From contig CAZVBE010000010.1 of the NCBI GenBank assembly GCA_964625335.1, positions 1 through 64,000 on the forward strand: DNA of 64,000 nt, written 5' to 3'. Position numbers and translations under genes: made by a program. Positions 53,507 to 60,969 of the stretch are shown in pieces; within the stretch, counting starts at the first letter, position 1; every line of letters starts with the position of its first letter. Source of the stretch: CAZGUG01 sp964625335. GTDB lineage: Bacteria > Bacillota > Clostridia > Ch29. Below the pieces are notes generated by a model. It was not told the DNA's origin, ran no database searches, and saw only the letters and a program-made list of their open reading frames with translations.

Positions 53507-53518
53507 GAACGTATGTTC
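53507..53518. promoter_or_regulatory. LexA box 1 (yneA side)
   Basis: GAACGTATGTTC matches GAAC-N4-GTTC exactly and lies in the yneA leader, close to its binding site. Confidence 0.85.
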
Positions 53519-53524
53519 GTAATA

Positions 53525-53553
53525 ATTATACCGGAACATATGTTCACTGTCAA
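53525..53553 (-). promoter_or_regulatory. yneA sigma-A promoter
   Basis: On the minus strand TTGACA (53553-53548) and TATAAT (53530-53525) are 17 bases apart, and LexA box 2 lies within the spacer, so LexA should block it. Confidence 0.85.
53534..53545. promoter_or_regulatory. LexA box 2 in the yneA promoter spacer
   Basis: GAACATATGTTC is a perfect palindromic SOS box between the -35 and -10 elements of yneA. Confidence 0.9.
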
Positions 53554-53572
53554 GGAAAATTAATGAAATTTA

Positions 53573-53612
53573 CGAACATTTGTTTGATATTGTTTTCTGT
53601 ATGTGATATAAT
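53573..53612 (+). promoter_or_regulatory. lexA promoter with LexA box 3
   Basis: TTGATA at 53584-53589 and TATAAT at 53607-53612 are 17 bases apart. CGAACATTTGTTTG at 53573-53586 is a near-consensus LexA box (last half GTTT in place of GTTC) that overlaps the -35 element, so lexA represses itself. Confidence 0.75.
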
Positions 53613-53646
53613 TTTTTACAAAGCTGGGAAGGGAGTTGTCGTTTTT

Positions 53647-54261
53647 TTGAAAAAGAAGATTCTTACCGGTAAACAATTGGAAGTTTTGGAATTTATAAAA
53701 AGCGAACTATATAATAAGGGCTATCCCCCATCCGTACGTGAAATCTGTGAAGCGGTCAGCCTCAAGTCCACTTCAACGGTACACGGTCATCTTGAAAGGC
53801 TTGAGAAAAAGGGAATGATACGAAGGGACCCGACTAAGCCAAGGGCTATAGAGGTTTTGGACAATTCTCCCCTGTCTATAGCAAGGGATCTGATAGAAGT
53901 ACCAATAGTGGGTAAGGTAACCGCAGGACAACCAATTCTGGCCGTAGAAAACATAGAGGATTCCTTTCCGCTCCCGGCAAATTTTCTGCGGGGTAACGAC
54001 AACTTTATACTTATAGTCAAAGGAGAGAGCATGATTGAGGCGGGTATTCTGGACGGTGACTACGTTGTGGTAAAACAGCAGAACCACGCAAATAACGGTG
54101 ATATAGTCGTAGCCCTTATAGGGGATGAAGCTACTGTAAAGCGCTTCTATAAGGAAACAGACCATATAAGGCTTCAGCCCGAAAACCCCTACATGGAGCC
54201 GATACTCGTACAGGATGTATCCGTACTGGGGAAAGTAACAGGCGTGTTCCGCAGACTCTAA
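53647..54261 (+). CDS. lexA: SOS response repressor LexA
   Basis: LexA represses DNA-damage genes until RecA filaments make it cleave itself. The 204-residue protein has an N-terminal winged helix (GYPPSVREICEAVSLKSTSTVHGHL) and a C-terminal S24 peptidase domain with the cleavage site VTAGQP, the serine in KGESMIEAG and a lysine in GDEATVKRFY. TTG at 53647 gives the usual length and follows AAGGGAG. Boxes at 27031 (recA) and 53507-53586 show two targets in this window. Confidence 0.95.
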   Translation: MKKKILTGKQLEVLEFIKSELYNKGYPPSVREICEAVSLKSTSTVHGHLERLEKKGMIRRDPTKPRAIEVLDNSPLSIARDLIEVPIVGKVTAGQPILAVENIEDSFPLPANFLRGNDNFILIVKGESMIEAGILDGDYVVVKQQNHANNGDIVVALIGDEATVKRFYKETDHIRLQPENPYMEPILVQDVSVLGKVTGVFRRL

Positions 54262-54289
54262 AAGGGAGCAGCAAACTGCTCCCTTTTTT
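54262..54289. terminator. Terminator between lexA and the M24 gene
   Basis: AAGGGAGCAG and CTGCTCCCTT form a ten-base stem with a CAAA loop and TTTT after it. The A-rich side allows use by both converging genes. Confidence 0.85.
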
Positions 54290-54306
54290 GATTCGTTGGT
54301 TTTTTG

Positions 54307-55401
54307 CTATACTACCTTTATTTCCTTTGAAGCCTTATTCACTGCCTCGGGGCCGTTTTCCCCCATTACCATTATATTTTCTATTCTTACGCCGAATTTC
54401 CCAGGGATATAAATACCCGGTTCGATGCTAAATGCCATTCCCTTCTCGAGAGTCCTTTTGTTGCCCTCTTTTATATCCGGCGCTTCGTGCACACTAAAGC
54501 CAATGCCGTGTCCCAGCCGGTTCAGGAAATAATCGCCGTAGCCGGCTTCCTTTATAATATTCCTGGATACTATATCCACGCTTTCCGCGGTTACTCCTTC
54601 CTTAACAGCCTTTTCACCGGCATCCTGGGCCTTATATACAATATCGTATATCTTTCTTTCCTCCTCTGAAATGCCGCCGACGAATACTGTCCTTGACATG
54701 TCAGAGCAAAGCCCCTTATACTTACATCCGAAGTCCAGTATTATTACATCCTTTTCCTGTATATATCTGTTATATTGATTGTAATGGGGTTTTGAGCTGT
54801 TTGGTCCCGAAGCGACTATTGGATTGAAGGAAGCCCCCTCCGCACCGTTTTTTTCAAATAACTCCTGTATTTTTTCCTTTATGTCCTTTTCCTGAAGACC
54901 CGGCTTTATGTATCCAAGAAGTTCTTCAAAAACCTTATCCGCCAGAAGGGCTGCTTTTCTTAAGTTTTCTATTTCGTCATTACCTTTGATTATCCTAAGT
55001 TCCTCAAGAATCGGCTTTCCGTTTATAAAATTAACATCAATTCTGTTTTTTATATCCAGCACGCTTACTGCGCTTGTGGTGCCGTTCACGCCTATGGTTT
55101 TACTTCTCATATTGAATTCCTCAAAGGCTCCCAGCAGGGTATCCATAAAGCCCTCACCGTCGCCCCAGTCATAAACTTTACTGCCTTTCAAAGCATCCTG
55201 CATCTCTTCCCTGTTAAGCTGTGGTACTATATAAAACATTTCTTTTTCCTTTGTGATAAAGAGCCCCTGAAATCTCTCGTCCATATGGGGCGAGAAACCC
55301 AATAAAAACTCCAAATCCTCAGATGGCGCAATAAGCATCGCATCTACATTTTCTGACTTCATAATACCGGTTAGCTTATCCAGATATTTTTCATTTAACA
55401 C
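54307..55401 (-). CDS. M24 family Xaa-Pro peptidase
   Basis: The 364-residue protein has an N-terminal creatinase-like domain and a C-terminal pita-bread metallopeptidase domain with metal residues in ILDFGCKYKGLCSDMSRT, the GHGIGFSVHEAP segment and EPGIYIPGKFGVRIEN. It probably removes N-terminal residues before proline in peptides. GTG at 55401 follows AGGAGGGG. The substrate and physiological role are not visible. Confidence 0.9.
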   Translation of the reverse strand: MLNEKYLDKLTGIMKSENVDAMLIAPSEDLEFLLGFSPHMDERFQGLFITKEKEMFYIVPQLNREEMQDALKGSKVYDWGDGEGFMDTLLGAFEEFNMRSKTIGVNGTTSAVSVLDIKNRIDVNFINGKPILEELRIIKGNDEIENLRKAALLADKVFEELLGYIKPGLQEKDIKEKIQELFEKNGAEGASFNPIVASGPNSSKPHYNQYNRYIQEKDVIILDFGCKYKGLCSDMSRTVFVGGISEEERKIYDIVYKAQDAGEKAVKEGVTAESVDIVSRNIIKEAGYGDYFLNRLGHGIGFSVHEAPDIKEGNKRTLEKGMAFSIEPGIYIPGKFGVRIENIMVMGENGPEAVNKASKEIKVV

Positions 55402-55521
55402 TGTTACCCCTCCTATTAGTGAAATAAATTAAGAGCTGGCCTTTATTATCGCTTGCATAACCACATCCTTCCCACACTGCGTATTTATCTTCATTTATAC
55501 TGCGTCCCGAATAAACGCAAT

Positions 55522-56859
55522 TCAATAGACATTCCCGAAAGATTTGTCCAGGTTAATATGTCCTTCATCCTTCATTTGCTGCAGGGTTATAAGTACCCCC
55601 AGCCTCATGTGATCCCAGGTTAGCCCCCCCTGCAAATATCCATAGTATGGTTCCCTTATGGGAGCATCCGCGCTTAGTTCGATCGAAGAGCCCTGAATAA
55701 ACGCTCCTGCCGCCATAATAACCTGACCGCCATAGCCCGGCATATCCCATGGATACGGTGTAACAAAGCTGTCCACCGGGGCGCCTTTTTGTATCCCCCT
55801 GCAAAAAGAAATTAGCTGCTCTTTATCTTTAAATTTAATTGACTGTATTATATCGCTGCGCATATCCCTGTATCCCGGTGATACCTCGAATCCAAGGCGC
55901 TGGAAAACCCTTGAGGCATACACTGCTCCCTTAACCGCCTCTGTCACAATATGCGGAGCCAGAAATAACCCCTGCAAAAACAAACGGGTAATACCAAGGG
56001 TAGCCCCGCATTTTTTGTCCAGTCCTGGAGTGGTAAGGGCTGCTGCCGCCTGTTCAACAAGTTCCTTTCTGCCAACAATATAGCCCCCGGTGGGAGCTAT
56101 TCCGCCACCGGGATTTTTTATCAAAGAGCCTGCAGCAATATCTGCGCCAACCTCCAAAGGTTCACGTTCCTCCAGGAATTCACCGTAACAGTTGTCAACC
56201 ATAAACACAAGTCCGTTTTTCAACCCTTTTATGTGTTTTATTGTTTTCTCTATCTGGGATATTGAAAGAGCCGGTCTCCAGTCATAGCCTGTCGAACGCT
56301 GGATAAATACCAGCTTAACAGTATCGTCCATTTTTTCGTTAACTGCCTTAAGATCTATCCGTCCGTTATTGAGGTCGGTCTGTATGTACCCGATCCCGAA
56401 CTCCTTCAGGTTGCCCTGGGCATTCCCCCTAATTCCAAGAACCTCTTCCAGGGTGTCATAGGGCCTGCCTGTAACCGATAAAACCGTATCTCCCGGCCTT
56501 AGTATCCCCCTGAAACAGGTGGTTAAAGCATGGGTACCCGAAACCATCTGTACCCTCACCAGTGCATCCTCACTGCCGAATACCCTTGCAAATATGCGGT
56601 CGGTTATATCCCTTCCGGTATCTCCGTAACCATAGCCGGTGGTTCCGGCAAAATGGCTTTCGGAGAGCCTTTCCTGGCGCATGGCGTTTAGTACCTTCGC
56701 CTGGTTTATAAGCCTTATATTGTCAATCCTTTCGAATTCTTCCCTTATCTCTCCGGCAACCAGCCTGTCCAGCCTTTGTATATCACCGTCAATCTCAATA
56801 ATTTTGCCAAGCATTCCGAAAACATCCACTGGTCTGTCCATCCTTTCAATTTGCTCCAC
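55522..56859 (-). CDS. ynbB: YnbB-type PLP-dependent enzyme (methionine gamma-lyase family)
   Basis: The 445-residue protein is a fold-type I PLP enzyme of the cystathionine/methionine lyase group that is often annotated as aluminium resistance protein. The PLP lysine is in GSLIKNPGGG, and GTTGYGYGDTGRD and VDNCYGEF are family segments. B. subtilis ynbB stands near spoVK. The exact substrate is unknown. GTG at 56859 has an AGGT only four bases away, so ATG at 56841 is an alternative start with six fewer residues. Confidence 0.88.
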   Translation of the reverse strand: MEQIERMDRPVDVFGMLGKIIEIDGDIQRLDRLVAGEIREEFERIDNIRLINQAKVLNAMRQERLSESHFAGTTGYGYGDTGRDITDRIFARVFGSEDALVRVQMVSGTHALTTCFRGILRPGDTVLSVTGRPYDTLEEVLGIRGNAQGNLKEFGIGYIQTDLNNGRIDLKAVNEKMDDTVKLVFIQRSTGYDWRPALSISQIEKTIKHIKGLKNGLVFMVDNCYGEFLEEREPLEVGADIAAGSLIKNPGGGIAPTGGYIVGRKELVEQAAAALTTPGLDKKCGATLGITRLFLQGLFLAPHIVTEAVKGAVYASRVFQRLGFEVSPGYRDMRSDIIQSIKFKDKEQLISFCRGIQKGAPVDSFVTPYPWDMPGYGGQVIMAAGAFIQGSSIELSADAPIREPYYGYLQGGLTWDHMRLGVLITLQQMKDEGHINLDKSFGNVY

Positions 56860-56913
56860 ACCTAATTATATACGACCTTTCAGATCCCTTCAATTAGAAT
56901 TTACTTTTTTTGT

Positions 56914-57846
56914 TTATTTCTCCATAGCTTCCATAATGTCCTGCCGTTCAAGCGCAATTAACATTTCCCTGGTAACCCTTTTTTCCTTTGCAAGCCTTAC
57001 TGCCTGCTTTCTTATGGCCCTTTCTATCAGGTTCCTTACATACCGGGCATTGCCCATAATAAGCTCTCCTCTGTCGGCATTGTCATAAAGTATTTCGCGC
57101 ACCTTATCCTTTGCCCCGGCAGATAATGCGTATTCCCTGTTTCTGGTCATAAGTTCCGCAATCTCAACAAGTTCTTCTATTTTGTAATCGGGAAACTCCA
57201 TGTGTATGGGAAATCTCGACCTAAGTCCCGGGTTGGACCTTAAAAATATTTCCATTTCACCTCTGTAACCTGCCAGTATCAATACCAAATCGTCTTTATA
57301 ATCCTCCATTGCCTTTACCAGGGTGTCTATCGCTTCCTTGCCAAAGTCCTTTTCTCCGCCCCTTGCAAGGGAATAGGCCTCGTCAATAAACAAAATGCCT
57401 CCCAGGGATTTTTTGATAACCTCCCTTGTCTTCTGGGCGGTATGGCCTATATATTCCCCCACCAGGTCCGCCCTCTCAACTTCAGTTAAGTGTCCCTTTG
57501 ACAAAAGACCCATTCTTGCAAAGGCCTTTCCCAGTATCCTTGCCACGGTAGTCTTTCCGGTTCCGGGATTGCCCTTGAATATCATATGTAATACAAGGGG
57601 CTCGGCCAGCAACCCCTTGTTTTTTCTCTCCTGCTGTATTGTTATGTAATCTTTTATTTCGCTTACAAGCTTTTTGACTTTGTCCATTCCGATAAGACTG
57701 TTAAGGCCCGAAAGCAGTCTTTTAAGGTCGTCCTTGTTCTCTTCGGGCGCGCAGCCGCAGCTGTCGCAGGCATTAGTCCCCGACCCCGCTTGGTACTGCT
57801 TTACCTTATACCTGTTATCTATGGAAGGTATTCTTTTAACTATCAC
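56914..57846 (-). CDS. spoVK: Stage V sporulation protein K-like AAA ATPase
   Basis: The 310-residue protein is a CbxX/CfxQ-type AAA ATPase with Walker A GNPGTGKTTVARILG, Walker B GGILFIDEAYSLARGG and a C-terminal sensor region (LIMGNARYVRNLIERA). In B. subtilis SpoVK is needed for spore maturation. A CDSCGC motif at the N-terminus precedes the helical AAA domain. GTG at 57846 follows GGAGGGG with six bases of spacing and is preferred to TTG at 57861. A terminator separates it from hfq. Confidence 0.88.
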   Translation of the reverse strand: MIVKRIPSIDNRYKVKQYQAGSGTNACDSCGCAPEENKDDLKRLLSGLNSLIGMDKVKKLVSEIKDYITIQQERKNKGLLAEPLVLHMIFKGNPGTGKTTVARILGKAFARMGLLSKGHLTEVERADLVGEYIGHTAQKTREVIKKSLGGILFIDEAYSLARGGEKDFGKEAIDTLVKAMEDYKDDLVLILAGYRGEMEIFLRSNPGLRSRFPIHMEFPDYKIEELVEIAELMTRNREYALSAGAKDKVREILYDNADRGELIMGNARYVRNLIERAIRKQAVRLAKEKRVTREMLIALERQDIMEAMEK

Positions 57847-57930
57847 TGTCCACCCCTCCAAGCATCGCTATAATTATTGTATGCAGCCGGGGATGGTGCA
57901 GTTCATATTCTTTGTCAAAGAGGTAACTTC

Positions 57931-57965
57931 AAAGGGGATGCGCATAACTACGCATCCCCTTTGGT
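57931..57965 (-). terminator. Terminator between hfq and spoVK
   Basis: Perfect 12-base arms (57931-57942 and 57951-57962, AAAGGGGATGCG and its complement) surround an eight-base loop, downstream of hfq on the minus strand. Confidence 0.75.
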
Positions 57966-57974
57966 TTATATGCA

Positions 57975-58226
57975 TTATTTCCCGTTATCTTTACCCCCGT
58001 CGGCAAATATAAAGGCCACCGTTTTTAAAGGTGTTATTGTCGATACCGCATGCTTGTATATAAGCTGCTGCCTTCCGTCCATTTCCATAACTATGGTATA
58101 GTTGTCAAAGCCTTTAACATAACCCTTTAATTGATACCCGTTTACCAGATATATTGTAATTGGCACATGTTCCTTTCTAACCTGATTAAGAAATACATCC
58201 TGCAGATTTATGGTATTTTTATTCAT
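57975..58226 (-). CDS. hfq: RNA-binding protein Hfq
   Basis: Hfq is the Sm-like RNA chaperone. The 83-residue protein has Sm1 (NLQDVFLNQVRKEHVPITIYL) in pieces and Sm2 with the YKHAVSTI signature. The short acidic/Gly tail lacks long extensions of E. coli. It stands immediately after miaA, the common order. Confidence 0.96.
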   Translation of the reverse strand: MNKNTINLQDVFLNQVRKEHVPITIYLVNGYQLKGYVKGFDNYTIVMEMDGRQQLIYKHAVSTITPLKTVAFIFADGGKDNGK

Positions 58227-58250
58227 GTTATCCCCTCCGCCAATGTGAAT

Positions 58251-59192
58251 TTATATACTCAATTTGAACCTAATGTGTTCAATAATAGTATTGGCAATGT
58301 CATCACTATTTCCAATTCTATCTACATCTACCCAGATTATTCTATCATCTCTTTTAAACCATGTAAACTGCCTTTTGGCAAATCTTCTGGTATTCCTTTT
58401 CAGGAGCTCTATCGCATCATCAAGGGAGTAATCCCCCTCCAGGCAGCCGATGATTTCCTTGTAACCAAGCCCCTGCATACTAACCATTTCCCTTTTGCAT
58501 CCCCTTTCAAGCAAGTCCTTCACCTCGTCCACCAATCCTCCGGCTATCATTTTATCTACCCTCTGCTCAATCTTTTTGTAAAGTCTGTCTCTTTCCATTT
58601 TAAGGCCGAAAATGACCGGTTGGTAGGGCAGTTTTCTTTCCTTCGCATCATCCCTTTGTACTGACATGGGCTTTCCTGTACAATGATATACTTCTATGGC
58701 CCTTATAATGCGACGTATATCATTTGCGTGCAGTTTGAGAGCGCTGTCGGGGTCGATTCTCTTCAACATTTCATAAAGGTATTGGTTCCCCCTTTCCCGG
58801 GCAAGACTGCCAAGATATGTCCTCAGCTCTGGGTCGGATACGGTATCTGCAAAATTTAGGTTATACACCAGTGAATTTATGTAAAGACCGGTGCCTCCCA
58901 CTACTATGGGAAGTCTACCCCTGCCTTGTATCTCTGTGATACAACTTTTTGCCAGCCTTTGAAAGTCAGCAACTGAAAATTCCTGCCAGGGATGGACTAT
59001 GTCCACTAAATGATGCTTAACCATTCTCATCTCTTCCTGAGTAGGTTTTGCCGTACCTAAATCCATATGTTTATATACCTGCATGGAATCTGCGGAAATT
59101 ATCTCTCCGTTGAGTTCCCTGGCCACCAACAGGGCGGCCCCGCTTTTACCTACCGCCGTAGGCCCCACTATCACAATCAATGGCTTATTCAT
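58251..59192 (-). CDS. miaA: tRNA dimethylallyltransferase
   Basis: MiaA transfers a dimethylallyl group to A37 of tRNAs that read codons starting with U. The 313-residue protein has the P-loop GPTAVGKSGAA, DSMQVYKHMDLGTAKP, VGGTGLYINSL and the helical insertion region (TRRFAKRQFTWFKRD). It is between mutL and hfq, as in B. subtilis. Confidence 0.96.
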   Translation of the reverse strand: MNKPLIVIVGPTAVGKSGAALLVARELNGEIISADSMQVYKHMDLGTAKPTQEEMRMVKHHLVDIVHPWQEFSVADFQRLAKSCITEIQGRGRLPIVVGGTGLYINSLVYNLNFADTVSDPELRTYLGSLARERGNQYLYEMLKRIDPDSALKLHANDIRRIIRAIEVYHCTGKPMSVQRDDAKERKLPYQPVIFGLKMERDRLYKKIEQRVDKMIAGGLVDEVKDLLERGCKREMVSMQGLGYKEIIGCLEGDYSLDDAIELLKRNTRRFAKRQFTWFKRDDRIIWVDVDRIGNSDDIANTIIEHIRFKLSI

Positions 59193-59208
59193 TGGAATAC
59201 CCCCACCT

Positions 59209-60969
59209 TCACACGATTCTCTTAAACATCTTTTCCAGTTCGTATCGGGTAAGGGCTATGAATACCGGCCTGCCATGGGGACAGCTGTAGGGCATCTTTG
59301 CTTTTCGCAACTGTTCCAGAAGGCTCTGCATTTCCTGTTCAGACAGTCTTTGATTGGCCTTAACCGCCTTTTTGCAGGCCCTTTTAATTATCTCGTCCTG
59401 TTTGAGCCCGTCATGGCTGATCTCATTTTGCCTTGACAATCCGGCCGCCAAGTCAGACAAAAACTCCGCCGACTGGGGTTTGCCAAAATATACAGGCACC
59501 GCCCTGACAGCTATCGAATTGGTTCCGAATTCCTCCATTTCAAAGCCTATGGCGGACAGCTGTTTTGTATTTGCCCTTAACATCTCCAGCTCAACCGGGC
59601 CCATATCTATCACCAGCGGTTCCAAAAGCTTCTGGCTGGCAGCACCGCCTTTTATTATGTCTTCTGTCAACTGTTCATACATTATCCTTTCATGGGCAGC
59701 GTGCTGGTCAATGATATACACGCATTCCTCTCCCTCTGCCAGCAGAAAGGTGGACATAAACTGTCCGACTATTTTCATATAGGGTATTTTCCCGTTGTCA
59801 CCTTCTATAATATTATCCATTTCTATCCTATTATATTCAATAGTTTCTTCGGATAGGCGGTAATTCTGCCCTTCGTCACCGTGGGTTTGTGTACTGCCGG
59901 ACGGGCTCCACTGCCTGTGTACGGTTTGCGGGAGGGCAGAGCTGTGTGTGCCCTTTATTATTCCTGGCGCAATCCACCTTCCCCTTTCAAGATTTGTCCT
60001 TATACAGTTATAGGTGAAGCTCCTTATCCTGGCTTCCTCCCTGAACCTTATCTCCAGTTTGGAAGGGTGTACATTAATATCAATAACACCGGTATCCAAA
60101 GCAATATTTAAAAGAGCAACCGGATATCTGTTGACCATAAGAAGAGTTCGGTATGCCTCCTCCAGGGCCTGGGTTATAATTTTGCTCCTTATATATCTTC
60201 CGTTTACAAAAAACGTTTGCATGCCCCTGTTTGACCGCGCTCCATGGGGCTTTGAAATAAAGCCGTTAATAATAATGCCCTGGCCTTCACATTTTACGGG
60301 GAGCATGTTTTCCAATGTATCCCTTCCGTATACCGCAGCAAGTACATCCCGCAGACTGCCGCTGCCCGGCGTATTTAGGAGTACCCTGCCATTGCTTGTC
60401 AGCCTGAAGGAAATATCAGGTTTTGAAAGGGCAAGCCTTGTGACAATGTCACTTACCAGGGATGCTTCGTAGGAATCGGTTTTAAGAAACTCCAAACGGG
60501 CCGGCGTATTATAGAAGAGTTCGCGTACTTCTATACAGGTACCTTCGGGGCAGCCCGTTTCCCTGTATTCTGTTTCCCGACCCCCTTCCAGCGAATACAC
60601 TGTCCCTGATATGGAAGTCCTTGTCCGCGTTGTCAGACTTACCATAGAAATCGCAGCCACCGATGCCAGAGCCTCCCCCCTGAATCCAAGGGTGCACAGC
60701 CGGTCCAGGTCCTGGGCACTGCTTATCTTGCTGGTTGCATGCCTAAGGAAGGCCCTTTGTATATCCTCTGCTTCAATACCTTCGCCGTTGTCAATAACTC
60801 TTATAAGGCCTTTGCCTCCCCTTTCGATCTCTATCGTTATATTGGTCGCTCCGGCATCCACAGAGTTTTCTACAAGTTCCTTAACCACCGAAGCCGGGTT
60901 GTTTACCACTTCACCCGCGGCGATTCTCTCTGAAACCGCCTTTTCGAGAACATTTATTTTTCCCGGCAA
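59209..60969 (-). CDS. mutL: DNA mismatch repair protein MutL
   Basis: MutL links MutS to strand incision. The 586-residue protein has the GHKL ATPase motifs RIAAGEVV, DNGEGI, HATSKI and GFRGEALASVAAIS, a variable linker, and the C-terminal endonuclease motifs DQHAAHERIMYE, ACKKAVKANQRL and CPHGRPVF. Thus it is a nicking MutL, as in bacteria without MutH. I use TTG at 60969, which follows AGGTGAT-type sequence; TTG at 60975 is two codons earlier. It overlaps mutS at its start. Confidence 0.96.
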   Translation of the reverse strand: MPGKINVLEKAVSERIAAGEVVNNPASVVKELVENSVDAGATNITIEIERGGKGLIRVIDNGEGIEAEDIQRAFLRHATSKISSAQDLDRLCTLGFRGEALASVAAISMVSLTTRTRTSISGTVYSLEGGRETEYRETGCPEGTCIEVRELFYNTPARLEFLKTDSYEASLVSDIVTRLALSKPDISFRLTSNGRVLLNTPGSGSLRDVLAAVYGRDTLENMLPVKCEGQGIIINGFISKPHGARSNRGMQTFFVNGRYIRSKIITQALEEAYRTLLMVNRYPVALLNIALDTGVIDINVHPSKLEIRFREEARIRSFTYNCIRTNLERGRWIAPGIIKGTHSSALPQTVHRQWSPSGSTQTHGDEGQNYRLSEETIEYNRIEMDNIIEGDNGKIPYMKIVGQFMSTFLLAEGEECVYIIDQHAAHERIMYEQLTEDIIKGGAASQKLLEPLVIDMGPVELEMLRANTKQLSAIGFEMEEFGTNSIAVRAVPVYFGKPQSAEFLSDLAAGLSRQNEISHDGLKQDEIIKRACKKAVKANQRLSEQEMQSLLEQLRKAKMPYSCPHGRPVFIALTRYELEKMFKRIV

